Positions 35,838 to 47,825 of a stretch of 64,000 nt of DNA are shown here, piece by piece. Location: positions 4,478,001 through 4,542,000 of the forward strand of contig NZ_LR743509.1 in NCBI RefSeq assembly GCF_902712875.1. Direction: 5' to 3'. Within the stretch, counting starts at the first letter, position 1, and the number at the start of each line of letters is the position of its first letter. Both the position numbers and the translations under genes were made by a program. The notes below the pieces were generated by a model, which searched no databases, had not been told where the DNA came from, and saw nothing but the letters and a program-made list of their open reading frames with translations. This stretch comes from Hyphomicrobium sp. ghe19. GTDB lineage: Bacteria > Pseudomonadota > Alphaproteobacteria > Rhizobiales > Hyphomicrobiaceae.

Positions 35838-36593
35838 ATGCTTGAAGCGCACCAGATTCGAAAAATGTATCCGAACGGCACAGTCGCGCTCCACGACGTT
35901 TCGTTGAATGTGACTGCAGGCGAGATTGTTGTGATCGTCGGTGGCTCGGGATGCGGAAAGAGCACCTTGCTCCGCGTGTTGTCGGGCCTTGAAAAACCAT
36001 CAGCGGGCTGGGTTGCGGTCGATGGCGCGCCGATCGAAGCACCTCATCCGGCGGTTGGCATGATCTTTCAAGAACCGCGGCTGATGCCTTGGCTGACCGT
36101 CCAGCAAAATGTTGGATTCGGACTGTCTCACCTCTCAAAGGCTGAGAGGCGGGCGCGGATCGAAGAGGTTCTCGCGCGGGTTGGACTTGCCGATTACGGC
36201 CGCCATTGGCCGCGCGAGCTCTCGGGCGGTCAAAGTCAAAGGGTATCGATCGCGCGTGCGCTCGTCACACAGCCGAGTGTTCTCCTGCTCGATGAACCGT
36301 TCTCGGCACTCGACGCCTTCACGCGCATCGAGCTTCAGGATCATTTGCTCGAATTGTGGGCGGGCGGCCAGCAGACGCTGGTGCTGGTTACGCATGACAT
36401 CGAAGAGGCGGTGGCGCTGGCAACGCGGCTCGTCGTGCTGAAGCCGGCCCCGGGGCGAATAGCAACGACGTTCGACGTGCAGCTAGGTCAGCCACGCAGC
36501 CGTCTCTCGATCGAATTCGGAGACGAGAAGAAGCGTCTTCTTGCGGCACTCGACGATTCCCTCTCCGAATCTCGCGCGCACGTTGCCGGCTAG
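35838..36593 (+). CDS. ssuB: Sulfonate ABC transporter ATPase
   Basis: A 251-residue ABC ATPase: Walker A GGSGCGKST, Q-loop in FQEPRLMP, signature LSGGQSQR, Walker B LLLDEPFSALD and switch His in VTHDIEEA. The FQEPRLMPWLTV wording is typical of the SsuB/TauB/NrtD group. It starts six bases after the permease gene and closes the operon. Confidence 0.9.
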   Translation: MLEAHQIRKMYPNGTVALHDVSLNVTAGEIVVIVGGSGCGKSTLLRVLSGLEKPSAGWVAVDGAPIEAPHPAVGMIFQEPRLMPWLTVQQNVGFGLSHLSKAERRARIEEVLARVGLADYGRHWPRELSGGQSQRVSIARALVTQPSVLLLDEPFSALDAFTRIELQDHLLELWAGGQQTLVLVTHDIEEAVALATRLVVLKPAPGRIATTFDVQLGQPRSRLSIEFGDEKKRLLAALDDSLSESRAHVAG

Positions 36594-36654
36594 CCTTCGT
36601 GAGGCGATTGAATGAACGCGCAGATAGAATTTTCTGAAAGGTCGAGACCAAGCG

Positions 36655-37437
36655 TCAGGTGCGATGGCCGAAATCTGTGAGAACCCTACTGAGAGCTTCG
36701 CTATCGATATGCACGGGTCCGGTGAAGGGATGATCGATTGAAACGATCACGAGCAGGCCCATAAAGACGATCGTCGATAAGATACCTGTCATCAAAACTT
36801 GAGCGCTGAGATTTTCGGTTCCAAAGAAGAACGTGAATCCGACTGTGAGGATCGCTCCACAAACCAAGACAAGCCACAGAACGCTTGGCACGATGCCGGC
36901 GGCAAGCTGAATTCTCGTTCGCCGAGACTGGGTAAGGGCGTCGAGCTGTTTGAACATCTCGGTATATACCGCCGACGGGGCGCCGTTCGCGCTGCTGGCG
37001 CGAATTACCGCCAGGTAAAGATCATCCAGTGCTTTCCGGACATCTTCGCTCGCGTCTTCTCCGGCCATTCGCGGCCAGTCTTTCTCAATCGCGAGAGCCA
37101 GATAGTTGCTAAGCGCGTTCCGCATCACAACCGAGTCAGGGACAGGGCCAGCGGAGAGTCGATAAAGCGTTGCGGATGCCCCCGCTTCTTGAAGGACAGC
37201 GGTTTCGGCATCGCTAAAGCGCTCCCAGACGACGATTACCGCGAATGCCAGAAGGACCGCGTAGATGACGCCAACGGTCGCAAATTTAAAGCCGGCAATT
37301 TCATTGTTCGACGTCAAACGCTCCAGTCCGACTTTGTGCCGGACGAATACTGTGCCGATCATCGCGGCTGCCGTTGGGATGACGACGACCAGGAGCGTTC
37401 CAAGCCAAAGAGGGAGTGAGGACAGGTAATGCGACAT
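36655..37437 (-). CDS. DUF4239 (bestrophin-like) membrane protein
   Basis: A 260-residue protein with helices at both ends: N-terminal pair (PLWLGTLLVVVIPTAAAMIG; FKFATVGVIYAVLLAFAVIV) and C-terminal pair (VLWLVLVCGAILTVGFTFFFG; GILSTIVFMGLLVIVSIDHPFTG). The FVIYAVLLAFxVxxxWxxF and DHPFTG motifs identify DUF4239, which is related to bestrophin-like channels. Function is unproven. It converges with the sulfonate transporter operon. Confidence 0.83.
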   Translation of the reverse strand: MSHYLSSLPLWLGTLLVVVIPTAAAMIGTVFVRHKVGLERLTSNNEIAGFKFATVGVIYAVLLAFAVIVVWERFSDAETAVLQEAGASATLYRLSAGPVPDSVVMRNALSNYLALAIEKDWPRMAGEDASEDVRKALDDLYLAVIRASSANGAPSAVYTEMFKQLDALTQSRRTRIQLAAGIVPSVLWLVLVCGAILTVGFTFFFGTENLSAQVLMTGILSTIVFMGLLVIVSIDHPFTGPVHIDSEALSRVLTDFGHRT

Positions 37438-38414
37438 CGACTGATTTCCCCAAGACTAGCGTTGTCTGGAGAATAAGCATGGTCACGCGAAGCGCGCATC
37501 TACTCAGTGTGCTGATGCTATGTAGGCTGAGCAACGGCTTTGGGGTCGACTTCGGATGCGAACGGAAACCGCGGATGCGCTTCCTTAACGCTTTCGCGGC
37601 GAGACCCGCTGCCTGCCGAGCGCCCGGCGCCCGAATTCTGCAGACGCCGAAATGTCGCTAACCTATTGATTTCTCGGCGCGCCGGAGATGATGGAGATGA
37701 GAGCTTCTGCGTCGTTATTACGGTTGATTGACCGCCGTGTTTTGCTGGGAGCCACGCATGCTTCCAATGCCTGCTGTCTGCCTGCGTACGCCCGAATGGT
37801 AACGATGTGGGCTAAGGGCCGATTTCGTCCTTAGAGTTGGCGAGGAGCTTCGGTTTCAGGCCGAAGCACTATTCCGTCCGTTCGATCATGGCGCAGGCCG
37901 CGCCGACCTCGGTGTTGTGAAGGGCCGCTTGGGTAGCATCTGATGGCTCTCATGAGTCACCAAGTGTGGGTCTTCCTTTGAGTCGTCGGAGCCGTTGATC
38001 GAGCTTTGGGGACTGCGTTGGCATCATCCGTCGATCTAAAATCGAGAAATAGTTGTCTTGCCGAGAGGTCGAGCGTTTTTCTGGGATTGGATCCGAATCA
38101 AGTTTCGGAGTTTTGCTTCGGTTGCATTAGAAAGATAAATTGGCGGCGCAAATGTGCGCGCGACAAATGGGGGCTTTAAATTGCCACCCCCAATAAGCAT
38201 GACAATTCAGAATTTGCGGATTCGCTTAATCGTTTAAAGGCCGCGAGTTGCGATGTGGCGGCCATTCGAAATAACTTTGAAATTTCAGCGGTAATGTGTC
38301 GCCGATTCATTATTGATTTACCAAAATAATGGCTAATCAAACGACGTTCACGATTTGCCCGAGAGACCGGTCTGATTCGGATCGATTTGTTGAGCCAACT
38401 TAGGATCGGGAGTA
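37438..38414. other. 977-bp stretch without a convincing gene
   Basis: Both strands contain only short reading frames without ribosome binding sites, signal peptides or family motifs. The right third (about 38080-38400) is clearly more AT-rich than the surroundings and probably carries the promoter of the chemotaxis operon starting at 38415. No RNA gene or mobile-element end was recognised. Confidence 0.5.
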
Positions 38415-38741
38415 ATGGCAAATAAACTCACTTCGAAGTCGATTAGTCTCGACGGATTGTTGACAATACGTACTGCCGCAACGGCCAAGTCTCAGATTCT
38501 CGGCGCTCTTCAGGGCGTGCAGAACCTCACGATCGAAATTCCTCCGGATTCGGATGCCGATATAGCCGGGATACAGGTCGTGCTGGCGGCAAGAAATCAA
38601 GCGGCCAACGAATCAAAACAGCTTTCTCTATCAAGTCCGATTTCCGGCCGGTTTCTGGAAGTCATGGAAAAGGCGGGTTTCATGGAATGCCTGGACGCCG
38701 GTGATAGAGGGTTTTGGCTCCACGATCAGGTGAATAAATGA
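38415..38741 (+). CDS. STAS-domain protein heading the chemotaxis operon
   Basis: A 108-residue protein with the shape of an anti-sigma-factor-antagonist/STAS domain: a beta-strand rich start, ALQGVQNLTIEIPPDSDADI, and a following helix GIQVVLAARNQAANES. The usual D-S-S/T phospho-site is replaced around DADIAG, so regulation by phosphorylation is doubtful. GGGAG lies just before the ATG. It overlaps cheY by four bases. In similar clusters such proteins precede cheY-cheA; the role is not established. Confidence 0.7.
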   Translation: MANKLTSKSISLDGLLTIRTAATAKSQILGALQGVQNLTIEIPPDSDADIAGIQVVLAARNQAANESKQLSLSSPISGRFLEVMEKAGFMECLDAGDRGFWLHDQVNK

Positions 38742-39106
38742 CAGCCTCAATTTTGACGGTCGATGATTCTTCCAGCATCCGGGTTGCGATTAAGATCGCT
38801 CTCAGCGGAGCCGGATACTCCGTTACTGAGGCCGTTGATGGAGCGGACGGGATCCGAAAGGCCAACGCAGGCAAGTTTGATCTGATCGTGACCGACCTGA
38901 ATATGCCGGTCATGGACGGCCTGACAATGATCGAGGAACTGCGAAAAATACCGGCGCATTGCGGAACGCCGATTATTTTCCTGACGACCGAGTCTGACGC
39001 CGCAATGAAGCAGCGAGCCAAGGCCGCTGGGGCCACGGGCTGGCTGACCAAGCCGTTCGACGCAGAAACCTTGGTGAAGATCGTCAAGAAGGTCCTTGGA
39101 AAATGA
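38738..39106 (+). CDS. cheY: Chemotaxis response regulator CheY
   Basis: A 122-residue single receiver domain. Acidic pair D9/D10, phospho-acceptor D53 in VTDLNMPVMDG, Thr in FLTTESD and Lys in LTKPFD are all present. It receives phosphate from CheA and acts on the flagellar switch. It overlaps cheA by ATGA. Confidence 0.92.
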   Translation: MTASILTVDDSSSIRVAIKIALSGAGYSVTEAVDGADGIRKANAGKFDLIVTDLNMPVMDGLTMIEELRKIPAHCGTPIIFLTTESDAAMKQRAKAAGATGWLTKPFDAETLVKIVKKVLGK

Positions 39107-41106
39107 GTGCAAACCTCGATCCAGTCGCGACCTTCCGTACCGAGGCGCGCGAGCTTCTCGAGCGCGTGGAGCAGGCGCTGCTCGATCTCTCCAATCGGCC
39201 TGACGACCGCACGCTGGTGGATGAAGTCTTTCGTGGGTTTCACACGCTCAAAGGGTCCGGCGCGATGTTCGGATTTGATGCGCTGGCATCATTCACCCAC
39301 CATTGTGAGACGGCGTTTGACAAAGTCCGCAAGGGCGAGGTCGCTGCCACGAAGGAACTCGTATCGACAGTCCTGGCCGCGCAAGATCACATGCGCTTCT
39401 TGATCGAGGGCGGCGGCTCATCTGATCCCGCCGCCGGCGAGACGCTTCTCGAGCGTCTGGCGCGCGACGTCGAGGGAGCAGTCGGCGGTGCCGTCGACGC
39501 CCCAAAAACCGCGAAGTGGCGCATTCGCTTTGCGCTTCCGCACAATGCCTTGGCCAACGGCTGCAACCCGATGGCGCTGCTCGCCGAGCTGCGCGATCTC
39601 GGCGACTGCCGGGTCGAGGCTGACACCTCGGAAGTGCCGCCTTTAGCGACCCTCGCGCCCACGTGTTGCTGTATCACTTGGAACGTCGAACTCTGGACGG
39701 ATAAGCCCCGGTCCATCATCGAAGACGTCTTCATTTTCATAATCGACGATATGGAGCTCGATATTCGGGAAGTCGACGCGGCGTCTCTTGTCGAATCCGG
39801 AGCAGAAACACCGGTTGCGGAGCCGGCCGTCGAACGACAGCCTGTCACCACGACAGCCGCCGCAGACCCCCCCGAAGTCGCCAAGCAGGCAACGCCCACC
39901 TCAAGCGTGGATGCCCGACAGGCCGCGAAAGCGAGTGAAAGTGTCCGCGTCCCGGCGGAACGCCTCGATGAGCTTATGGACCGCGTCGGCGAACTCGTCA
40001 TCGCGCAATCGCGCCTTAGCCAGATCGCGGCGGCGAGCCCAGATCTCAATCTGCGTGCCGTTTCAGAGGATATCGAGCGGCTCTCGAGCGAATTGCGCGA
40101 CACCATGATGGTGCTGCGGATGGTTCCGGTGGGCACCTTATTCGGCCGCTTCCGCCGGCTCGTTCACGACCTCGCTCGGGATACCGGCAAGGTCATCGAC
40201 CTTACGACCGATGGAGAGGCAACCGAGGTCGATAAAACCGTTATCGAACGCCTTGCCGATCCGCTTGTGCATCTCGTGCGGAACGCCGTGGATCATGGTC
40301 TCGAAACGCCCGAACAACGTCGGGCAGCGGGAAAACCCGAAGCCGGTCAGGTCCGGCTCGCGGCACGACAGTCTGGAGGCGAGGTCATCATCTCGATCAC
40401 CGACGACGGTCGCGGCGTCGATCGTGCTCGCGTCCGGGAACGAGCAGAATCTCAGGGCTTGATCACCGCAGGTGCCCAGCTCGGCGATCCGGAACTGCTA
40501 CAGCTCATCTTCCAACCCGGCTTCTCTACGGCGCAGACCGTAACAAACCTGTCAGGCCGGGGTGTCGGTATGGACGTCGTAAAGCGCACCGTCGATGCTC
40601 TCAGGGGTTCGATCGATTTATCGAGCCGGCCCGGTGAGGGTTCGGACGTATCGCTGCGCATACCGTTGACGCTCGCGATCATCGACGGGCTGTTGGTGCG
40701 CGTCGGAACCGGTCGCTATGTCATCCCGCTTTCAGCGGTCGAAGAATGCCTTGAGCTGACGGTTGAAAAGGACCTTCGGTCACACGGTCGGAGTTTCATC
40801 TCGCTGCGAGAGTCTCTCGTGCCATTCCTGAGGCTGCGCGAGCTATTTCATACCGGCACGGAACCTGATCGCCACCAGAAAGTCGTCGTCGTCTCGACCG
40901 GTTCGGAACGCGTCGGTCTCGTCGTCGATCAAATCATCGGTGACCATCAGACCGTTATCAAATCCATGTCGAAGCTTCATGAGGACGTCGCCACGTTCTC
41001 AGGTGCAACCATTCTTGGAGATGGTTCAGTCGCGCTCATCCTGGATATACCCCACCTAGTTGCTGCGGGTCAGAACGAGGAGGCGCTTTTGCGCAAAGCC
41101 GGATGA
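39103..41106 (+). CDS. cheA: Chemotaxis histidine kinase CheA
   Basis: A 667-residue class II kinase. P1 has H47 in RGFHTLKGSGAMFG. A P2-like CheY-docking part lies about 130-230. A Pro/Ala/Thr linker leads to the dimerisation domain (VPAERLDELMDRVGELVIAQ), the ATPase domain with HLVRNAVDHGLE, SITDDGRGVD and GRGVGMDVV, and a C-terminal CheW-like P5. It phosphorylates CheY and CheB when receptors signal. Operon overlaps on both sides are four bases. Confidence 0.95.
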   Translation: MSANLDPVATFRTEARELLERVEQALLDLSNRPDDRTLVDEVFRGFHTLKGSGAMFGFDALASFTHHCETAFDKVRKGEVAATKELVSTVLAAQDHMRFLIEGGGSSDPAAGETLLERLARDVEGAVGGAVDAPKTAKWRIRFALPHNALANGCNPMALLAELRDLGDCRVEADTSEVPPLATLAPTCCCITWNVELWTDKPRSIIEDVFIFIIDDMELDIREVDAASLVESGAETPVAEPAVERQPVTTTAAADPPEVAKQATPTSSVDARQAAKASESVRVPAERLDELMDRVGELVIAQSRLSQIAAASPDLNLRAVSEDIERLSSELRDTMMVLRMVPVGTLFGRFRRLVHDLARDTGKVIDLTTDGEATEVDKTVIERLADPLVHLVRNAVDHGLETPEQRRAAGKPEAGQVRLAARQSGGEVIISITDDGRGVDRARVRERAESQGLITAGAQLGDPELLQLIFQPGFSTAQTVTNLSGRGVGMDVVKRTVDALRGSIDLSSRPGEGSDVSLRIPLTLAIIDGLLVRVGTGRYVIPLSAVEECLELTVEKDLRSHGRSFISLRESLVPFLRLRELFHTGTEPDRHQKVVVVSTGSERVGLVVDQIIGDHQTVIKSMSKLHEDVATFSGATILGDGSVALILDIPHLVAAGQNEEALLRKAG

Positions 41107-41618
41107 GCAACATGCAAGAAGACGGTCAAAACCTAAACACCAAATCTGGAATGATCGAGGTCCTTACCTTCGACCTCCAGGGTGAAACGTTCGCGCTCGG
41201 AGCCGGCATTGTCCGAGAGATCATGGACATGGCAGCGGAAACGCGAGTGCCAGGCGCTCCACGTTTCGTCGGCGGCGTGATCAATTTTCGCGGGAAGGTC
41301 ATCCCGCTCGCCAATTTACGGCTTGCCTTCGGCATGGAGGCAAGAGCCGCAACTATCGATAGTCGCATCGTCGTGATCGAACTTGATCTTGACGGCACCC
41401 CCACGTTGATAGGTCTGCAAACCGATCATGTGCATGAGGTGACGACTCTTGATCTTGCTGCCAGCGAGCCGCCGCCGAGCGTCGGCATGCGCTGGCGATC
41501 GGACTATGTGACTTGTCTCGTCAAGAAGGGCAGCGACTTTATCGTTCTTCCCAATCTGCAAACCATCTTTTCCGATCGATCGAATTCGGTGGGAGGGTCA
41601 CTCAGGGCCGTCGCCTAA
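41103..41618 (+). CDS. cheW: Chemotaxis coupling protein CheW (first copy)
   Basis: A 171-residue CheW-fold protein linking receptors to CheA. Features: FDLQGETFALGAGIVREIMD at the start, PRFVGGVINFRGKVIPLANLR in the middle. It overlaps cheA by four bases. A 20-residue N-terminal extension precedes the domain. A second, different cheW follows the receptor gene. Confidence 0.93.
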   Translation: MSNMQEDGQNLNTKSGMIEVLTFDLQGETFALGAGIVREIMDMAAETRVPGAPRFVGGVINFRGKVIPLANLRLAFGMEARAATIDSRIVVIELDLDGTPTLIGLQTDHVHEVTTLDLAASEPPPSVGMRWRSDYVTCLVKKGSDFIVLPNLQTIFSDRSNSVGGSLRAVA

Positions 41619-41759
41619 GCACTTTTCTGGAATGCCCTGCGCATGCGGCGCTGGCGAGACTCATGATGAGTTCCGTTTGATAGCATCGGTGAAGCTGTCG
41701 CCATCCGTTCATTAGGTTCGACGGAGACCACGGTGTCTCCGCTTAGAAAGGGCATAAAA

Positions 41760-43613
41760 ATGCGATTTACGATCAAGACAAAACTCGCGATCACCTTCAC
41801 GGTTCTGACGCTGTTATCCTGCGTCATGGCGGGATTGTCGATCATGAACCTGAGTTCACTCAACGCCGCTATAGGTCAGATGATCGAGGGTCCGGCAAAG
41901 CAGATCCAGTTGATCGGCAGCCTGCAGAACTCGCTCAATCAACTGGCACGCAACGAGAAGAACGCAGTTCTCACCGATGATGCCGCATTGATTGCGGAGT
42001 TCAAGAAAAGAGCTGATGACGCGGCGGCGCAGGTCAATACGCTGATGCCCGCGATCTCAGCCATAGCAAGCAATGACGTGAAGAGCCTGCTTGGCGAGTT
42101 CGAGACATTGTATCGCGAATACCGAACCATCAACGAAGAAGTCCTTCGCCTTGCTACAATCAATACGAGCGAATCGGACGTCCAGGCTGGTGCGCTGTCT
42201 ATGGGTGATGGTCGGAAGAAGATGAACGCAATGTTCGCAGTGTCAGATCGGATCAGCGATGCTGCTGTGAAGGACATGAATGCGACGAATGAGGCGACGA
42301 ATGAGCAATATGCTACTGCCCGCAATGTCGTAATTGGAGCCGCTACTGTACTGCTCTTGATCTCGGTTACTGCCGCCGTGTGGATCTCTCTCAGCGTCTC
42401 AAGAGGTTTGGCAAAGGGTGTCGAACTTGCCCAGGCAGTTGCCATCGGCGATCTCGATCAGCAGATCTCGACCAGCACCAATGATGAGATAAAAGATCTG
42501 ATCGATGCCATGAACCGGATGACTGCGAACCTTCGCGTCACTGCCAGCCTCGCCGACAAGATTTCGAACGGTGACCTCACTGTCGAGCCGACCCCTTTGT
42601 CCGAGAAGGACACACTGGGACTTGCTCTGCAGCGCATGGTCGAGCGTTTGCGCGGTGTAGTTTCCGATGCCATCGCGGCATCCGACAATGTCTCGTCGGG
42701 CAGCCAAGAACTGTCGTCGACCTCCGAGCAGATCTCTCAGGGCGCAACCGAGCAGGCAGCTGCCGCTGAAGAAGCCTCTGCCTCGATGGAGCAGATGGCC
42801 GCCAACATCAAGCAGAACGCCGACAACGCAGCGCAGACGGAAAAGATTGCTCGCCAGTCGTCAAAAGACGCCGAAGCGAGCGGCGAAGCCGTCACCCGCG
42901 CTGTCAACGCCATGCGGACGATTGCCGAGAAGATCGGCATCGTTCAGGAGATCGCGCGCCAGACTGACCTTCTTGCCCTCAACGCTGCTGTTGAAGCGGC
43001 GCGCGCCGGCGAACACGGCAAGGGCTTCGCGGTGGTTGCTTCCGAAGTACGCAAGCTCGCCGAGCGTAGCCAGACCGCAGCCGCCGAAATCAGTGCGGTT
43101 TCTGGAGACACGGTCAAAGCAGCGCAGGAAGCTGGCGAGATGCTGACACGCCTCGTGCCGGACATTCGCAAGACGGCCGAACTCGTTTCCGAGATCAGCG
43201 CGGCGTGCCGCGAGCAGGATATCGGCGCCTCGCAGATCAACGAAGCAATTCAGCAGCTGGATAAGGTCACGCAGCAGAATTCTGGCGCTTCGGAAGAGAT
43301 GTCGGCAACCTCTGAAGAATTGGCTGCACAGGCCGAGGAACTGCAGACGAGCATCACCTTCTTCCGCATCGACAACTCCGGCGGCCGCCCGGCACCCAAG
43401 GCTTCTCCGGCCGCTGCTCGCCGCCCGCAGCCCAAGAAAGCTGAGTTCAAAGCAACGCAGGTGGCGGCCAAGGCAGCCCCCGCCAAGGCTCGTAAAGCGA
43501 CCATGCAGCGCGGAAACGTCTCGGAACTGCAATCGCGGGTCAAGGGCTTCGCGCTCGAGCTCAACATGGGCGGTCCCGACGACGCTGACGCCGAGTTCAG
43601 GGAGACGGCATAA
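41760..43613 (+). CDS. Methyl-accepting chemotaxis protein
   Basis: A 617-residue receptor. TM1 about residues 8-30, periplasmic four-helix-bundle sensor (4HB_MCP) to about 190, TM2 about 190-212, HAMP ([19 protein letters not shown]), and a signalling hairpin whose tip reads [21 protein letters not shown] basic Ala/Lys/Pro-rich tail ([20 protein letters not shown]) follows and there is no CheR/CheB docking pentapeptide. ATG 41760 is preferred because MRFTIKTKL is the classical receptor start; an in-frame GTG lies at 41733. The ligand is unknown. Confidence 0.93.
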   Translation: MRFTIKTKLAITFTVLTLLSCVMAGLSIMNLSSLNAAIGQMIEGPAKQIQLIGSLQNSLNQLARNEKNAVLTDDAALIAEFKKRADDAAAQVNTLMPAISAIASNDVKSLLGEFETLYREYRTINEEVLRLATINTSESDVQAGALSMGDGRKKMNAMFAVSDRISDAAVKDMNATNEATNEQYATARNVVIGAATVLLLISVTAAVWISLSVSRGLAKGVELAQAVAIGDLDQQISTSTNDEIKDLIDAMNRMTANLRVTASLADKISNGDLTVEPTPLSEKDTLGLALQRMVERLRGVVSDAIAASDNVSSGSQELSSTSEQISQGATEQAAAAEEASASMEQMAANIKQNADNAAQTEKIARQSSKDAEASGEAVTRAVNAMRTIAEKIGIVQEIARQTDLLALNAAVEAARAGEHGKGFAVVASEVRKLAERSQTAAAEISAVSGDTVKAAQEAGEMLTRLVPDIRKTAELVSEISAACREQDIGASQINEAIQQLDKVTQQNSGASEEMSATSEELAAQAEELQTSITFFRIDNSGGRPAPKASPAAARRPQPKKAEFKATQVAAKAAPAKARKATMQRGNVSELQSRVKGFALELNMGGPDDADAEFRETA

Positions 43614-44101
43614 TGGCAAACGCGACGCATGAATCTCAGGTTGTCACGTTCTGCCTCGGCGAAGAAGTCTTCGCGGTTCCCGTGACCCTGGTGCGTGAGA
43701 TCTTGGACTACAGGCCTGCATTCAAGATTCCCAACGGTCCCGACTATCTCTTGGGACTGACGGACGTGAGGGGCCAGGGCGTGCCGACGATCGACCTGCG
43801 CGCCCGGCTCGGCCTCTCGAAAACGGTGCCAACGCCACATACGAGAATTCTCGTGCTCGATGTGGCGTTGGAGGATCGCACGTTATCTATGGGCCTGGTG
43901 GCTGACCGGGTCTTCGAGGTGGCGGCTTTTTCGGCCGAGCAAATCGAGACGGCGCCGGACATCGGAGTTCGCTGGAACTCCGACTACATCGCCGGAGTCG
44001 TGCGGCGCGCCGATGGCTTCGTCGTGCTGATCGATCTCCCGCTTCTCTTTTCGGGAACCCAATCGGCGATGCTGATGCCGTCCCATGTTGCCGTCGCCTA
44101 A
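43613..44101 (+). CDS. cheW: Chemotaxis coupling protein CheW (second copy)
   Basis: A 162-residue CheW domain (FCLGEEVFAVPVTLVREILD; YLLGLTDVRGQGVPTIDLRARLG). The start overlaps the receptor stop by one base. It is only distantly similar to the first copy, so the two may serve different receptor sets or array positions. Confidence 0.92.
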   Translation: MANATHESQVVTFCLGEEVFAVPVTLVREILDYRPAFKIPNGPDYLLGLTDVRGQGVPTIDLRARLGLSKTVPTPHTRILVLDVALEDRTLSMGLVADRVFEVAAFSAEQIETAPDIGVRWNSDYIAGVVRRADGFVVLIDLPLLFSGTQSAMLMPSHVAVA

Positions 44102-44112
44102 TAACATCTGGA

Positions 44113-46070
<1,958 letters not shown>

Positions 46071-46098
46071 CATTGTCAGGATTCGTTGGCTGCGCATG

Positions 46099-47784
46099 CT
46101 ACGCCGCCGCCCGGTTCTCGTCCTCGATCTCGTTCGCAGGGAGAGCAAACCTCGCGTGAACCTCTCGTTCTTTTGCCATCGTGTACAGCGACGCAATTCG
46201 ATTGAGTATCTCACCCAGCGGTTCGCAAATATCCTCCGTCGTCGTAACCGTCGCTCCCGCGAGGGCCATCAAAGTGTTGACCTCGTCACTGACGACGCTG
46301 ACAAGGTCAGCCTCGAAGTTCAATTTGCTCATAGCATTTCTCAAAGATGAGGCGACTTCCTGCCCGCGGGACGTCAATGTCGTCAAATCGTTTTCAATGG
46401 CGTTCGCGGCTCCGCGCAGGCACGCCACCGCGGATTCGAGCTTGGTTCGCGCGCTCGCGTGATTGTCGTGATCGCTCAATCCTCCGCTTTGGGCTGCGGC
46501 AATCGTGAGCGCATGCAGTGAGGATCGCGTAGCCTCGGACGTCGATTCGAGTTTTTTGGCGTAGTGCCGGACCTCAACGGCAATCACTTCCAACGGCTTG
46601 CCGGCATCTCCAAGACGGGAACATCTGACAGTGGTATTGATCGCCATAAATTGAACGTCCTCTTTGACGTTCTTGACGCTGTCGACACACGTTTCCAGCT
46701 CTTTGACAGCCTTCGTTGTCGCCAGATGAACCAGACTCGCTCCCTCTGCGGACCTTTCAAGGTCGGCGACCAGCTCGAGCGCCTGAGCGACGCTGGATTC
46801 CAGCGAGCGAAGTCCGCCGCCTTCGGCGCCGTTGCTAAAATCAAGCTGCGTGCGGAGAAGCTGATCGGTATCCACGGAGATCTCCGCGATCATTTCCGCC
46901 ATGTGCTTGGTGTCGAGACTGAACGTTTCCGCCGTGTCATGGAGCTGGTGCGCGAGGAGGCCGTAAATATAACGATCGAACCTGTCGCAAGCGTCATCGC
47001 TCATGCCGTTACTCATGAGCGCGGCGCGGGCGTCGGAAAGCAGGGTGAGGCCCGATTGGATGTGCTCGATCCTCTGGCGCGTGATGTCGCCGATTTGAAG
47101 TGACGACAGGACGTTGAAGATTTGAGACTGTATCTTCTGGGCAAGCCTCGAGACTTCGGACATCATTTTCGTGGCGTGTCGGTGATATTGTCCTATCGCC
47201 ACCGCGTCCTTCGTCAATTGATCCGGAACGGACGGGAGCATTCGATCAGCCTGTTCCAAAAGGTGGGTTTCGAAGGCTCGGGCCTTGCGTATCTGATGAT
47301 CGAGGTCTTCCAGCCGCGCATCGAACTCGTCAAGGTCGGCCCCCCCTTGCCCGAGCCGCGATTTCATCTCTTCAGCGAAGTCGGAAAAATCATAGGTCTG
47401 TGCTGCGGAGCCTGATCCCGCGATCTTCAGGTTCATGGCGAACACGAGCAAATACTTCAATAGATCTCGCATCTCTTCGATGTGCGAACTCAAAGTGCGC
47501 CTTGCCTTTTCAAGTCCGCCCAGGTGAGCATTTCTCGCCACTAGAAGAGCCGGGAGCGAATTGAACTCTGCAGATGTCGAAACAAGATCTTGGGTGGCAC
47601 CTTCGACGGCTCGCGCGCCCATAACCCTGTTCAGTTGGCTCAGTAATTCAAGCGCTCTGCCCAGGACGGTGAGAGTGCTCTCAAGGACCGCGCCGGCCTG
47701 AGAAAACTTGCCCTCTATCTTGCTACGAGCCTGTTCAAGCCGTTCGGCGATTTCTTCGCCTGCTTGATGGTCGCCGATTGCCAT
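46099..47784 (-). CDS. Soluble chemotaxis-associated coiled-coil protein with CheZ-like and degenerate MCP-like motifs
   Basis: A 561-residue, almost wholly alpha-helical protein with no membrane helix or HAMP. Around residues 224-240 it reads NVLSSLQIGDITRQRIEH: the D233-x-T-x-Q237 spacing equals the CheZ catalytic D143/Q147 pair. Around 377-410 it reads DVQFMAINTTVRCSRLGDAG, a worn version of the receptor tip ([14 protein letters not shown]) that lacks the Glu residues contacting CheA. It lies convergent to cheB. The cluster has no other phosphatase. A role as an array-bound CheY-P phosphatase or adaptor is inferred, not shown. Some genomes annotate relatives simply as chemotaxis proteins. 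Confidence 0.6.
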   Translation of the reverse strand: MAIGDHQAGEEIAERLEQARSKIEGKFSQAGAVLESTLTVLGRALELLSQLNRVMGARAVEGATQDLVSTSAEFNSLPALLVARNAHLGGLEKARRTLSSHIEEMRDLLKYLLVFAMNLKIAGSGSAAQTYDFSDFAEEMKSRLGQGGADLDEFDARLEDLDHQIRKARAFETHLLEQADRMLPSVPDQLTKDAVAIGQYHRHATKMMSEVSRLAQKIQSQIFNVLSSLQIGDITRQRIEHIQSGLTLLSDARAALMSNGMSDDACDRFDRYIYGLLAHQLHDTAETFSLDTKHMAEMIAEISVDTDQLLRTQLDFSNGAEGGGLRSLESSVAQALELVADLERSAEGASLVHLATTKAVKELETCVDSVKNVKEDVQFMAINTTVRCSRLGDAGKPLEVIAVEVRHYAKKLESTSEATRSSLHALTIAAAQSGGLSDHDNHASARTKLESAVACLRGAANAIENDLTTLTSRGQEVASSLRNAMSKLNFEADLVSVVSDEVNTLMALAGATVTTTEDICEPLGEILNRIASLYTMAKEREVHARFALPANEIEDENRAAA

Positions 47785-47825
47785 TGCATTGCCGTCCGCG
47801 TTGATTCCAATAGGAACCGAATTTG

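Noticed and set aside
37416..37661. Plus-strand frame in the 977-bp gap
   Set aside because: Composition is unlike neighbouring proteins, no start signal is present, and it overlaps the DUF4239 gene start.
38176..38421. 81-residue minus-strand frame before the chemotaxis operon
   Set aside because: It overlaps the promoter region and start of the STAS gene, lacks a ribosome binding site and has no family similarity.
41733..41759. GTG start for the chemoreceptor
   Set aside because: The nine extra residues (SPLRKGIK) are not typical of receptors; ATG 41760 gives the classical N-terminus.
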